A stretch of 64,000 nucleotides of DNA from Xanthobacter dioxanivorans (GCF_016807805.1 NZ_CP063362.1:4258501-4322500); one strand, 5' to 3'; counted from the first letter of the stretch, positions 38,964-47,657 are shown. Numbers and translations are program-made. Notes: a model not told the origin generated them from the letters alone.

Positions 38964-39920
38964 ATGGACATCAAAGTCGGAAAAGCCGCCATCCTGGAAG
39001 CCAGCAAGACGCTCTCCAACTGGGGACGCTGGGGCAAGGAAGACGAGATCGGTACCCTCAACCACGTCACCCCCGAGAATGTGGTGGAAGCGGCCAGCCT
39101 GGTGAAGAAGGGCAAGGCCTTCGCCCTGGGCATTCCCCTCGATCGCCGCGGCCCGCAGAACGGTCTGTTCGGCGGCCGGTGGAACCCGATCCACACCATG
39201 CTTGCCACTGGCACGGACTCCATCGCGGGCGTGTTCGATGAGATCCCGAACATTCGCTATGCCGACGACGCCCTCAACATGCCGGTGCAGGCGGCCACCC
39301 ACTGGGACTCGCTCGGCCACGTCTTCTACGAAGACAAGATGTACAACGGCTTCGACGCGAAGCTGGTGGACAGCGCCGGCGTGCACAAGAACGGCATCGA
39401 GCACACCCGCAACCGCATGATCGGCCGCGGGGTGCTGCTGGACGTGGCCCGCTTCAAGAAGGTCGATTACCTGGAGGACGGCTACGGCATCTCCAATGAC
39501 GAGCTGGACGCGGTGGCGAAGGCTGAGGGCGTGGAAATCCGCAAGGGCGACTTCGTCATCATCCGCACCGGCCAGATGGAGCAGCGGCTGAAGTCCGGCG
39601 ACTGGGGCGGCTATGCCGGCGGCGATGCGCCGGGCGTGAAGTTCGAGAACTGCTACTGGAGCCAGGAGAAGCAGATCGCCGCCATCTGCTCCGACACCTG
39701 GGGCGTGGAGGTTCGGCCGAACGAGACCACCGAGGCCAACCAGCCGTGGCACTGGGTCGTCATTCCCGCCATGGGCCTGACCATGGGCGAGATCTTCTAC
39801 CTGAAGGAGCTGGCCGAGGACTGCGCCGCCGACGGCGTCTACGAGTTCATGTTCGTGGCCCCGCCCCTGGTGATCACCGGCGGCACCGGCTCGCCCATCA
39901 ATCCGCAGGCGATCAAGTGA
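38964..39920 (+). CDS. Cyclase-family (PF04199) metal-dependent hydrolase
   Basis: A 318-residue protein of the cyclase/kynurenine-formamidase-like family. The metal-binding signature H-x-D-x3-H is present as H113-W-D115-S-L-G-H119 (QAATHWDSLGHVF), a long-form variant of the HxGTHxDxPxH motif in which G is replaced by A. Longer members (~300 residues) with a GRWGKEDEIGTLN N-terminus are usually found in catabolic operons and are poorly characterised; the related short enzymes hydrolyse amide or cyclic imide bonds. It follows the importer genes by 61 nt and is coupled to the SDR gene, so it probably acts on the imported compound or a product. Confidence 0.8.
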   Translation: MDIKVGKAAILEASKTLSNWGRWGKEDEIGTLNHVTPENVVEAASLVKKGKAFALGIPLDRRGPQNGLFGGRWNPIHTMLATGTDSIAGVFDEIPNIRYADDALNMPVQAATHWDSLGHVFYEDKMYNGFDAKLVDSAGVHKNGIEHTRNRMIGRGVLLDVARFKKVDYLEDGYGISNDELDAVAKAEGVEIRKGDFVIIRTGQMEQRLKSGDWGGYAGGDAPGVKFENCYWSQEKQIAAICSDTWGVEVRPNETTEANQPWHWVVIPAMGLTMGEIFYLKELAEDCAADGVYEFMFVAPPLVITGGTGSPINPQAIK

Positions 39921-40654
39921 GCGAGGGCGTGCTGGCGGGGCAGACCGCCCTCGTCACCGGCGCCGGCAAGGGCATCGGGCGCGCCTGCGCCCTCGCCCTT
40001 GCCGGGGCAGGCGCCCATGTGATCGCGGTAGCGCGCACCGCCGGCGACCTCGAAAGCCTCGCGCATGAGGCGCCGGGCCGCATCGAGGCGTGGATCGAGG
40101 ACGTGCGGGGGGATGGCCTCCCCGCGCGCATCCGCGGCCTGAAGCGGCTCGACGTGCTGGTGAACAATGCCGGCACCAACAAGCTTCAGCATGTGCTCGA
40201 CGTGGACGACGAGACCCTCGACATGCTCATCGCCCTCAACATCCGCGCCGCCTTCAAGGTGGCGCAGGCGGCGGCGGCGGTGATGGTGGCGCAGGGAGGA
40301 GGGGGCTCCATCGTCAACATCTCCTCCCAGGTCGGTCACGTGGGCGGGCCGCGGCGCACGGTCTATTCCATGACCAAGCACGCGGTGGAAGGCATGACCA
40401 AGTCCATGGCCATCGACCTCGCCCCGCACAAGATCCGCGTCAACGCGGTGGCGCCGACCGTGGTGGAGACGCCGATGACGGCGCCCTTCTTCGAGGACCC
40501 CGCCTATCGCGAGGCGGCCATGGCCTCCATTCCCCTGAAGGAGGTGCTCCAGCCCGAGGACGTGGCAGGAGCTGTGCTCTACCTCGCTTCCCCGTCGGCC
40601 CGCCTCGTCAGCGGCACGAGCCTTAGGGTAGACGGGGGAGCAACCGCCATCTGA
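39917..40654 (+). CDS. Short-chain dehydrogenase/reductase
   Basis: A 245-residue classical SDR that oxidises or reduces an alcohol/ketone with NAD(P). The cofactor motif is TGAGKGIGRA at residues ~14-23, NNAG follows the fourth strand, and the catalytic residues are a serine in NISSQ, Y150 and K154 (VYSMTKHAVEG). The C-terminal SGTSLRVDGGATAI is typical of 3-ketoacyl reductase-like SDRs. GTG 39917 overlaps the stop of the cyclase-family gene, implying linked function. Confidence 0.9.
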   Translation: MSEGVLAGQTALVTGAGKGIGRACALALAGAGAHVIAVARTAGDLESLAHEAPGRIEAWIEDVRGDGLPARIRGLKRLDVLVNNAGTNKLQHVLDVDDETLDMLIALNIRAAFKVAQAAAAVMVAQGGGGSIVNISSQVGHVGGPRRTVYSMTKHAVEGMTKSMAIDLAPHKIRVNAVAPTVVETPMTAPFFEDPAYREAAMASIPLKEVLQPEDVAGAVLYLASPSARLVSGTSLRVDGGATAI

Positions 40655-40821
40655 GCCCCGGCCCGCCCGGCTGCGCCATGCCATGGCGGAGCTTCGGGCG
40701 GATCGTCCCTTGAGAGCACGCGGCCGCCGGTTCCTTCCTTCCGGCCGGCGCGCGCTCTCTTTTTTCTGGCCGTCGCCTTCCCCCGACCGCCGGCGCAGGC
40801 CGTCGGCGGTCGCGGCATGCA

Positions 40822-40850
40822 TTGACGCGGTCGGCGAGGTGGGTCATAAT
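40822..40850 (+). promoter_or_regulatory. Sigma-70-type promoter of the FAD monooxygenase operon
   Basis: TTGACG (40822-40827), a 17-bp spacer and CATAAT (40845-40850). An operator-like sequence follows immediately, so this promoter is probably repressed. The predicted leader is about 70 nt. Confidence 0.7.
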
Positions 40851-40868
40851 TTATCGAATGATCAATAA
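40851..40868. promoter_or_regulatory. Operator-like dyad directly after the -10 box
   Basis: TTATCGAATGATCAATAA is an imperfect palindrome (12 of 18 positions symmetric). Its last 16 bases match 15 of 16 at 49299-49314, and it matches 15 of 18 with the minus strand at 61785-61802. A bound protein would block promoter clearance. Confidence 0.6.
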
Positions 40869-40926
40869 GACGACGCCGGCGAGCCACGTACAGGGACGAG
40901 GCGCGTGCGGCGCAAGGGAGGGTCGC

Positions 40927-42171
40927 ATGGCGAAAAATCCTGGGGCGGGACAGAAGCGGGCGCTTGTCATCGGCGGCTCCATGGCCGGCCTCTTCGCGGC
41001 GCTGCTGCTGCGCAAGGCCGGGTGGCAGGCGGAGATCTTCGAGCGGATCGGCTCGGAACTCGCGGGCCGCGGTGCGGGCATCGTTACCCACCAGGAATTG
41101 CTCGAGATCATGCAGAAATGCGGGGTCGACAGCGCCGCCGCCCGGGTCGGAGTTCCGGTCCATGGCCGCCGCGTCTTCTCCCGCGGCGGCGAGCTTGTCG
41201 CCGAGATGCCGCTGGAGCAGATCGTCACCTCGTGGGGACACCTGCACGGCCTGCTGCGCCGGGCGCTGCCGGACACCCATTTCCACCACGGCCGGGCCCT
41301 CGTGCGCGTCGAGGAGCGCGGCGAGCGGGTCGCCGCCCATTTCGCCGACGGCAGCGTGGAGGAGGGCGACCTCCTGGTGGGGGCGGACGGCATCTTCTCC
41401 ACCGTGCGCGCCCAGTTCGCGCCGCAGGTGACGCCCTCCTACGTGGGCTACATCGCCTGGCGCGGCCTCGTCGATGAAGCGGCGCTCTCCGACAAGACCC
41501 GCGCGGACCTGTGCGATCATTTCCCGTTCTCCCTGCCGCCGGGGGAGCAGATGCTGGGCTATCCGGTGGCGGGCCTCGGCGAGGTCATGGAGCGCGGCCG
41601 GCGCCGCTTCAACTTCGTCTGGTACCGGCCGGCGGCCGCCGCCGGGGTGCTTCAGGACCTGCTGACCGATCGCGACGGCGTGCAGCACAGCCTCTCCATC
41701 CCGCCGGACAGGATCCGGCCCGAGGTGGTGGCGCGGATGCGGGCGGATGCGGCGGCGACGCTGGCGCCCCAGTTCGCCGAGGTGGTGGAGCGCACGCCCC
41801 AGCCCTTCATCCAGGTGATCCAGGATCTGGCCTCGCCGCACATGGTGCTGGGGCGGCGCACGGTGATCCTCGGCGACGCCGCCTTCGTGGCGCGGCCCCA
41901 TGTGGGCATGGGCGTCACCAAGGCCGCCGGCGACGCCGAGATGCTGGTGGAGGCCCTTGGGCGCCACGGATCCGACATGGATGCCGCCCTGGCCGAGTTC
42001 GAGGCGGAACGGGTGGCATTCGGCGCCGCCGTGGTGCGCCGCGCGCAGCAGCTCGGCCTCTACATCGAGCCGCGCGAGCTCACCCAGGAAGAGCGCGCCC
42101 ACGCCGAGTATCATCGGCAGCCTTCGGCGATCATGGCCGAGACCGCCGTCGCCACCGGCATCGCCGCCTAG
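40927..42171 (+). CDS. FAD-dependent monooxygenase, 2,6-dihydroxypyridine hydroxylase-like
   Basis: A 414-residue group A flavin hydroxylase. The N-terminal Rossmann motif is LVIGGSMAGLFAALLLRKAG, with an acidic residue ending the second strand (EIFER); the second FAD motif is RTVILGDAAFVARPHVGMG. The residues RGAGIVTHQELLEIM, YIAWRG and RPHVGMGVTKAAGDAEML resemble the 2,6-dihydroxypyridine 3-hydroxylase branch more than the salicylate or p-hydroxybenzoate branches. ATG 40927 follows GGGAGGG; a longer frame opens at 40822 inside the promoter. This and the molybdenum hydroxylase are the main reasons to suspect an N-heteroaromatic substrate. Confidence 0.82.
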   Translation: MAKNPGAGQKRALVIGGSMAGLFAALLLRKAGWQAEIFERIGSELAGRGAGIVTHQELLEIMQKCGVDSAAARVGVPVHGRRVFSRGGELVAEMPLEQIVTSWGHLHGLLRRALPDTHFHHGRALVRVEERGERVAAHFADGSVEEGDLLVGADGIFSTVRAQFAPQVTPSYVGYIAWRGLVDEAALSDKTRADLCDHFPFSLPPGEQMLGYPVAGLGEVMERGRRRFNFVWYRPAAAAGVLQDLLTDRDGVQHSLSIPPDRIRPEVVARMRADAAATLAPQFAEVVERTPQPFIQVIQDLASPHMVLGRRTVILGDAAFVARPHVGMGVTKAAGDAEMLVEALGRHGSDMDAALAEFEAERVAFGAAVVRRAQQLGLYIEPRELTQEERAHAEYHRQPSAIMAETAVATGIAA

Positions 42172-42233
42172 CGCATTTTCGAGCAAGGCGGACGTCGGGG
42201 CGCATAAAGATGCGTTGAATCAATGCTCTAGCG
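42172..42233. repeat. Degenerate interspersed palindromic element
   Basis: Immediately after the stop codon come CGCATTTTCGAGCAAGGCGG, then GCGCATAAAGATGCG (a 5-bp hairpin) and GCTCTAG at the end. It resembles the dispersed palindromes common in Hyphomicrobiales, which read GAGCATTTTCGAGCGAAGTG and end in TAGAGC. It fills most of the gap before the cupin gene. Confidence 0.5.
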
Positions 42234-42267
42234 GAACGAGCCCGCGAACGTGAGGAGGAGCCGTCAG

Positions 42268-42711
42268 ATGGGCAAGCACATCATCACCAATTGGCCGGCC
42301 GCACCGGCCGCCTGGCCGGCGGCGCTGCAGGCGGAGCTCGTCGCGCGGAGCGGCGACGGGCGCGTGGGCAGCCGCCTGGTCTCGCAGACCGACCGCGTGC
42401 GGGTGTGGATGATCACCCTGGCGCCGGGCGAGCGGATCGCCTTCCACACCCACGTCCTCGACTATTTCTGGACCTGCACCACCGGCGGCGCCGCGCGCTC
42501 CCACTACAGCGATGGCCGCACGGTGGACGTGACCTACACGCCCGGCGAGACCCGGCACATGACCTTCGATGCCGGCGCGTTCATGATCCACGATCTGGAG
42601 AACACCGGTCCGGAGACGATTGTCTTCACCACCGTCGAATTCCTCGACAGCGCCAACGCCCCGCTGCCCCTGCCGGCGGACGTGCTGGAGGCGACGTCCG
42701 CGGCGGCGTGA
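42268..42711 (+). CDS. Cupin-fold protein, unknown function
   Basis: A 147-residue single-domain cupin. The first cupin motif is APGERIAFHTHVLDYFW, where two histidines can bind a metal; the second is the GAFMIHDLENTGPETIVF region, with a further histidine. The order G-x5-HxH is conserved but the acidic ligand is shifted. Cupins of this size include isomerases, small dioxygenases and binding proteins. It sits between the FAD monooxygenase and the enol-lactonase-like hydrolase, so it may process the hydroxylated ring, but no ring-cleavage family was recognised. Strong GAGGAGGAG ribosome-binding site. Confidence 0.75.
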   Translation: MGKHIITNWPAAPAAWPAALQAELVARSGDGRVGSRLVSQTDRVRVWMITLAPGERIAFHTHVLDYFWTCTTGGAARSHYSDGRTVDVTYTPGETRHMTFDAGAFMIHDLENTGPETIVFTTVEFLDSANAPLPLPADVLEATSAAA

Positions 42712-42773
42712 GGCGACCGGTCCGCCCGGCAGCGAGGGCCGGCACGGTCCGCCACTTTCAGCGAGGGAACCAC

Positions 42774-43604
42774 ATGGGCGACGTGAAGATGGTGTCGGTC
42801 AACGGCGCGCACCTGGCCGTCCGCATCGATGGCGATGCGGACAAGCCATGGATGGTGCTGTCCAATTCGCTGGCCTGCACGCTGGAAAGCTGGCGCTTCC
42901 AGATGCCGCTCCTGACCCGCACGCACCGGGTGCTGCGCTACGACACCCGCGCCCATGGCGCAAGCTCGGCCCCCGCCGGGCCCTACAGCATGGACACGTT
43001 CGTCGACGACATGGTCGGGCTCATGGACCATTTCGGCATCGGTCGCGCCGACCTCATCGGCCTGTCCCTCGGCGGCATGACCGCCATCGGCCTCGCCATC
43101 CGCGCTCCCGAGCGGGTGGCCCGGCTGATCAGCATCGCCGCGCGCACGGATACCAATCCGGCCTTCCTCGAGAACTGGGACGTGCGCTGCGCGGCGGTGC
43201 GGGCGGCGGGCGGCATGTCGGGGGTGGCGGACTTCACCCTCGCCCGCTGGTTCACGCCGGCGTTCCACGCTGCGCATCCGGAGGTGGTGCGGGAGGCGAA
43301 GGAGATGATCCTCGGCTGCGACATGGACGGCTACATCGCCTGCGCCGACGCCCTCAGGGGCCTCGACTACAAGCGCCATCTCGGCGCCATCCGGGCGCCG
43401 GCCCTGTTCATCGCCGGGCGGGAGGACGGCGGCGCGCCGCCGGCGGAGATCCAGTCCATGGCGGCGCTCACGCCGGGCGCCCGTTTCGCCGTCATCGAGG
43501 CGGCCCACATCGTCCCGATGGAGAACCCCGGTGCGTTCAACGCGCAGGTGGAGTCCTTCCTCGCCGAGACCCCCGTCCCGGCCGGGGACGTCGCCTCCGG
43601 CTAA
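42774..43604 (+). CDS. Alpha/beta hydrolase, 3-oxoadipate enol-lactonase-like
   Basis: A 276-residue hydrolase. The nucleophile is S98 in LIGLSLGGMTAIGLA; the acid and base lie in the APALFIAGREDGG and IEAAHIVPMENP segments. The N-terminal half LSNSLACTLESW and RVLRYDTRAHGAS is the PcaD signature. It could open a lactone or hydrolyse an amide or formyl group; NicD, the N-formylmaleamate deformylase of nicotinate degradation, is also from this fold. ATG 42774 has GCGAGGGAA upstream. Position after the FAD monooxygenase and cupin suggests a ring-opened intermediate as substrate. Confidence 0.85.
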   Translation: MGDVKMVSVNGAHLAVRIDGDADKPWMVLSNSLACTLESWRFQMPLLTRTHRVLRYDTRAHGASSAPAGPYSMDTFVDDMVGLMDHFGIGRADLIGLSLGGMTAIGLAIRAPERVARLISIAARTDTNPAFLENWDVRCAAVRAAGGMSGVADFTLARWFTPAFHAAHPEVVREAKEMILGCDMDGYIACADALRGLDYKRHLGAIRAPALFIAGREDGGAPPAEIQSMAALTPGARFAVIEAAHIVPMENPGAFNAQVESFLAETPVPAGDVASG

Positions 43605-43762
43605 GGGCGGTCAGGAGCCGTCATCTGCCCCGGGGTGCCCACTTTCCCCGCCCGTCATGACAGTCCAAGGCCATTAGCCAGGATAATGCCGAACATCAGA
43701 AACAATCATTTTTCATGAGGTCGCCCGCCGGTACTCTTCCTTCAGACACGCGGGAGCGAGGA

Positions 43763-44863
43763 ATGAAGCTCGGGTTCTTCACCATGCCGATCCATCCCCT
43801 CGACAAGGACTGGCGCCAGTCCCTCAAGGAGGATCGCGAAGCGTTCGTGCTGGCGGACGAGCTGGGCTTCACCGAGGGCTATTGCGGCGAGCACGCCACC
43901 GACCAGGCCGAGAACATCACCTCCTGCGCCATGTTCATGGCCTGGATCGCCTCGCACACGAAGAATATCCGCCTCGGCACCGGCACCATCAACATGCCCA
44001 ACAGCCACCCCGCGGCGGTGGCGGGGCAGATCGCCATGCTCGACCATATGCTGGACGGCCGCTTCAACTTCGGCATCAGTCCCGGCGGCCTGCTCTCCGA
44101 CGCGGAGGTGTTCGGCAATCTCGATGCCGACCGCAACGCCATGTTCGTGGAAGGCATCAACGCCGTGCTCGCCATCTGGGCGGGCGAGGTTCCCTACGAC
44201 ATCAAGGGCCGCTACTGGACCATCACCACCGAGCGCACGCAGATGCCGCAGATCGGCCAGGGCATCATGCCCCGCCCGCTGCAGCAGCCGCACCCGCCCA
44301 TCGTGGTGACGGTGGTCGCGCCCTATTCCAAGGGCGTGATCGAGGCGGCGGCGCGGGGCTGGCTGCCCATCTCGGCCAACTTCCTGCTGCCGAAATGGGT
44401 GGCGACCCACTGGCCGAAATATGTGGAAGGCTGCGCCCGCGCCGGCCGTGCCGCCGATCCCGCCGACTGGCGCGTGGCCAAGAGCGTGTTCGTCGCCGAC
44501 GATCTGGCCACCGCCCGCGCCTATGCCCTCGGCCCGCAGAGCCCGTACCGCTTCTATTACAGCCAGCTGCTCACCAAGATGAAGGCGAACAAGCGGGTCG
44601 AGCTGTTCAAGTCCGACCCGGCCATGTCCGATGACGACGTGACCCTCGACCGTGTGCTCGATGATCTGGTCATCTGGGGCACGCCGGACAAGGTGGCCGA
44701 GGATCTCCTCGCCTTCCAGGAGGTCACCGGGCCGTTCGGCACGCTGCTTTATGCCGGCAAGGACTGGGTGGACCGGGATCTCGCCCGTCGCTCCATGGTC
44801 CTGATCGCGGAGGAGGTGGTGCCGCGCATTGCCCGGGCCGGCGCCGCGCGCGCAGCGGAATAG
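43763..44863 (+). CDS. Luciferase-like (LLM) flavin-dependent monooxygenase
   Basis: A 366-residue TIM-barrel enzyme of the bacterial luciferase superfamily that uses reduced FMN from a separate reductase. Typical segments are KLGFFTMPIHP at the N-terminus, IRLGTGTINMPNSHPAAVAG, and LDGRFNFGISPGGLLSD. Members oxidise limonene, alkanes, pyrimidines or sulfonates; the substrate is not evident. No flavin reductase gene is adjacent. ATG 43763 with GCGAGGA upstream starts at the conserved N-terminus; an earlier start at 43715 is possible but adds non-conserved residues. A 158-nt AT-rich gap before it may contain its own promoter. Confidence 0.85.
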   Translation: MKLGFFTMPIHPLDKDWRQSLKEDREAFVLADELGFTEGYCGEHATDQAENITSCAMFMAWIASHTKNIRLGTGTINMPNSHPAAVAGQIAMLDHMLDGRFNFGISPGGLLSDAEVFGNLDADRNAMFVEGINAVLAIWAGEVPYDIKGRYWTITTERTQMPQIGQGIMPRPLQQPHPPIVVTVVAPYSKGVIEAAARGWLPISANFLLPKWVATHWPKYVEGCARAGRAADPADWRVAKSVFVADDLATARAYALGPQSPYRFYYSQLLTKMKANKRVELFKSDPAMSDDDVTLDRVLDDLVIWGTPDKVAEDLLAFQEVTGPFGTLLYAGKDWVDRDLARRSMVLIAEEVVPRIARAGAARAAE

Positions 44864-44952
44864 GCGCCTCCACGAAACAAGGCGCATCGGGACGCACTGC
44901 ATCGCCGTGCGCCGGTGCCGTGCGCGGACAACGGGCGGACGGGAGCCAAGGC

Positions 44953-45945
44953 ATGCTCGAGGTGGGACTGGCGGGACTTGGCTGGTGGGGCGGCATGATG
45001 CTGGCGGCGCTGGCCGACAGCCCGCACGTGCGCATCGTCGCGGCCACAGATTTGGATCCGGGGAAAGCGGCGGTTGCCGCGCGTCATGGCGTGCCTTTCG
45101 TCCCGACCTTCCAGTCGCTGCTCGCCACCCCGGCCCTGGGTGGGGTCATCCTGTGCACGCCGCAGGATTTCCATGCGCACCAGATCATCGCCGCAGCGGC
45201 CGCCGGCAAGCATGTGTTCTGCGAGAAGCCGCTGTGCCTGACGCGGGCCGACGCGGAGCGGGCGGTGGCCGCCTGCGCCGCCCACGGGCGGGTGCTGGGG
45301 GTGGGCCACGAGCGCCGTTTCGAGCCGCCGGTGGTGGAACTGGCCGCCCGGATCGCGCGCGGGGACCTGGGAACCGTCTTGCAGATGGAAGGCAATTTCA
45401 GCCAGGACAAGTTCCTCGCTTTGCCGCCGGGCAACTGGCGCACCAGCCGCGGCAACCCGGCGGGACCGGCCACCGCCACCGGCGTCCACCTCATCGATCT
45501 CGCCACCGCCATCCTCGGGCCGGCGGAGCGGGTGCTGGCCAATCTCGGTACCCTTGCCACCACCTTCGAAAACGGCGACACGCTGGCCATGAGCATCCGC
45601 TTTGCGAGCGGCGCCACCGCGTTGCTGTCCGCCATCCTGGCGACGCCCTTCGACGGGCGGATCGCCGTCTATGGCAGCGAGGGCTGGGCGGAGGTGCGCG
45701 ACAAGGCGCATCCGGAGCAATCGGAGGGCTGGACCGCCACCTACGTGCGGCGCGGCCGGCTGCGGGAGCAGATCGAATACCCTCCGGCCGTGGCGGTGCG
45801 GGCGAACGTGGAGGCCTTCGCCATTGCGGCGGCGGGCGGGGCGCCCTATCCGATCGCGACGGGACAGATGATCGAGACGGTGGCGGCGCTGGAAGCGGTG
45901 TTCGCCTCGGCGGCCACGGGCCAGCCGGCGCAGGTGCCGGGATAA
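44953..45945 (+). CDS. Gfo/Idh/MocA-family oxidoreductase
   Basis: A 330-residue NAD(P)-dependent oxidoreductase. The N-terminal Rossmann fold begins EVGLAGLGWWGGMMLAAL and the conserved EKP motif is in HVFCEKPLCL. The C-terminal domain is the usual substrate and dimer part with the conserved histidine in GVHLIDLATAIL. The family acts on sugars, inositols and, in some members, dihydrodiols or phthalate-type compounds. ATG 44953 follows GGAGCCAAGG. It is followed by a LysR gene on the same strand 37 nt later. Confidence 0.85.
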   Translation: MLEVGLAGLGWWGGMMLAALADSPHVRIVAATDLDPGKAAVAARHGVPFVPTFQSLLATPALGGVILCTPQDFHAHQIIAAAAAGKHVFCEKPLCLTRADAERAVAACAAHGRVLGVGHERRFEPPVVELAARIARGDLGTVLQMEGNFSQDKFLALPPGNWRTSRGNPAGPATATGVHLIDLATAILGPAERVLANLGTLATTFENGDTLAMSIRFASGATALLSAILATPFDGRIAVYGSEGWAEVRDKAHPEQSEGWTATYVRRGRLREQIEYPPAVAVRANVEAFAIAAAGGAPYPIATGQMIETVAALEAVFASAATGQPAQVPG

Positions 45946-45982
45946 GCCGCCGGCGGGCGCGGCTTAGCAGCAAGGAGCAGCG

Positions 45983-46936
45983 TTGTCCGAGACCTTGAGA
46001 GACATCCGCCTGTTCGTCGCGGCCTATGAGGAGCGCTCCTTCACCGCGGCGGCGATGCGCGAGCACGGCACCCAGTCGGGCGTCTCCCAGCATGTGCGCA
46101 AGCTGGAGGAGCGGTTCGGCGCGCGCCTGTTCTCCCGCGACAAGGGGCGCGTGACCCCGACGCCGGCGGGCGACGCCTATTACAGCCGCTGCGTGGAGAT
46201 GCTGCGCCTGCATGCGGCCACGAGCCAGTGCATGAGCCAGTTCGGCAAGGGCGGGTCCGGCGACGTTTCCGTCGGCCTCATGCCGACCATGACGCGGATC
46301 ATCCTCGCTCCCGCCATGCGCCGCTTCATCGAGGCCTTCCCGAACGTGTCGGTGCGGCTGGTGGAGGCGTTCAGCCCCACCCTCACCCAGAGCGTGCTCA
46401 GCGGCGAGCTGGACTTCGCCATCGTCCCCTCCATCCCCGGCCGGCCCGGGCTGAAGAGCTGGCCCTTCCTCACCACGCACGAGACACTGGTGAGCCGCTT
46501 CGCACCGGACCGGCACCTCAGGCCGGTGCGGATGGGCGCCCTCGGGCCGCTGAAACTGGTACTCCCGGGCATCGCCAATACGCGGCGGCGGCTCATCGAG
46601 ACCTATGTCGCCTCCAACGGCGTGGCGATCGAGCGCATGCTCGAAATGGATTCTATGATGGGCACCCTGGACTTTGTGCGCGGCTCCGACTGGTGCACCG
46701 TCCTGCCCGCTTTGATGCTGGACGATGCCGAGGTGCCCGCCGCCTTCAGCGTGCAGCCCATCGTCGATCCGGTGCAGCCGCTGGACCTCGTGGTGATCGA
46801 GCCGTCGCGCAACGTGATCTCGCGGGCGGGGCAGGCCTTCCTGGAGCACCTGCGGGTGGAGGCGGAGCAGGTCAACGGGCGATGGGCGATGCGCTTCGCC
46901 GTAGAGGATGCGGCGGCCCGCCCCGCGGCAGGCTAA
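45983..46936 (+). CDS. LysR-family transcriptional regulator
   Basis: A 317-residue regulator with an N-terminal winged helix (FVAAYEERSFTAAAMREHGT then SGVSQHVRKLEERFG, residues ~10-46) and a periplasmic-binding-protein-like effector domain. The start is TTG 45983 with AAGGAG 5 nt upstream. It is co-directional with the preceding oxidoreductase and convergent with the GST gene, so it is not in the classical divergent position and its target is not evident. It probably senses a pathway intermediate. Confidence 0.9.
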   Translation: MSETLRDIRLFVAAYEERSFTAAAMREHGTQSGVSQHVRKLEERFGARLFSRDKGRVTPTPAGDAYYSRCVEMLRLHAATSQCMSQFGKGGSGDVSVGLMPTMTRIILAPAMRRFIEAFPNVSVRLVEAFSPTLTQSVLSGELDFAIVPSIPGRPGLKSWPFLTTHETLVSRFAPDRHLRPVRMGALGPLKLVLPGIANTRRRLIETYVASNGVAIERMLEMDSMMGTLDFVRGSDWCTVLPALMLDDAEVPAAFSVQPIVDPVQPLDLVVIEPSRNVISRAGQAFLEHLRVEAEQVNGRWAMRFAVEDAAARPAAG

Positions 46937-46955
46937 GCGCGGGGGCCGGCGGCCC

Positions 46956-47657
46956 TCAGGCGGACGGCGCGTTGCGCGCGAAGCCGCCGAACGCGTCGAG
47001 CAGGCGATCGCGCCAGGCGAACACCGGATCGTCCGAGGCCAGCAGTTCCTTCGGGCTGACGCAGCGCGCCCACATGAACATGCCGAAGACGCAATAGTCC
47101 GCATAGGCCGGCGCATCGCCCGCGAGGAACGGCTGCTGCTGCAGCGTGAGGCGCAGCGGGGCGAGGAGCGCCCGGAACGCCGCGATCTTCTGCTCGGGAT
47201 CGACCGCGACCTCCTCAAGCGGCATGCCGAAGCGCTTTTCCCGCGAGGCGCGGAAGTAATCGCGATCCTTCTCGTGGAGGCGGTCGAAGATGTCGAGCAC
47301 GATGATCCGCGCGATGGGCCCCACCAGCGTCGCATCGGCGAAGGCGTTGCAGAAGCGGGTGAGGGCAAGCCCCGCCGCGCCGCCGAACAAGGAGGGGCGC
47401 TGCGGATAGCGCTCCTCCAGGAACAGGGCGATGCGCCAGGAATCGTGGAGGCATTCCGAGCCGTCGATGAGCACCGGAACCAGCCCCTGGCCGGTGAAGG
47501 CGATCACGTCCTTGTCGGTGAAGCGCCACGGCACGCCTTCCGCTTCCAGGCCCTTGTGGGCGAGGGCCATGCGCGTCTTCCAGCAATGCGGGCTGAAGCG
47601 CAGGTCCGGGTCGGCGCCGGCCAGTTCATAGATGCGCAGCGGGCTGGTCTCGTTCAC
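46956..47657 (-). CDS. Glutathione S-transferase family protein
   Basis: A 233-residue protein with the thioredoxin-like N-terminal domain (YELAGADPDLRFSPHCWKTR, then GLVPVLID and the E/D-S motif as HDSWRIALFLEERYP) and an all-helical C-terminal domain. The SPHCWKTRMAL active-site region suggests a Ser or Cys type enzyme, as in beta-etherase-like LigE/LigF relatives. GTG 47657 follows CGGAG. It lies in a minus-strand group with the HbpS-like and HIBADH-like genes, separated from them by 106 nt. Confidence 0.82.
   Translation of the reverse strand: MNETSPLRIYELAGADPDLRFSPHCWKTRMALAHKGLEAEGVPWRFTDKDVIAFTGQGLVPVLIDGSECLHDSWRIALFLEERYPQRPSLFGGAAGLALTRFCNAFADATLVGPIARIIVLDIFDRLHEKDRDYFRASREKRFGMPLEEVAVDPEQKIAAFRALLAPLRLTLQQQPFLAGDAPAYADYCVFGMFMWARCVSPKELLASDDPVFAWRDRLLDAFGGFARNAPSA

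Noticed and set aside
43680..43720. Fifth copy of the island operator before the LLM monooxygenase
   Set aside because: TAATGCCGAACATCAGAAAC aligns to the motif only with gaps, so it was not counted.
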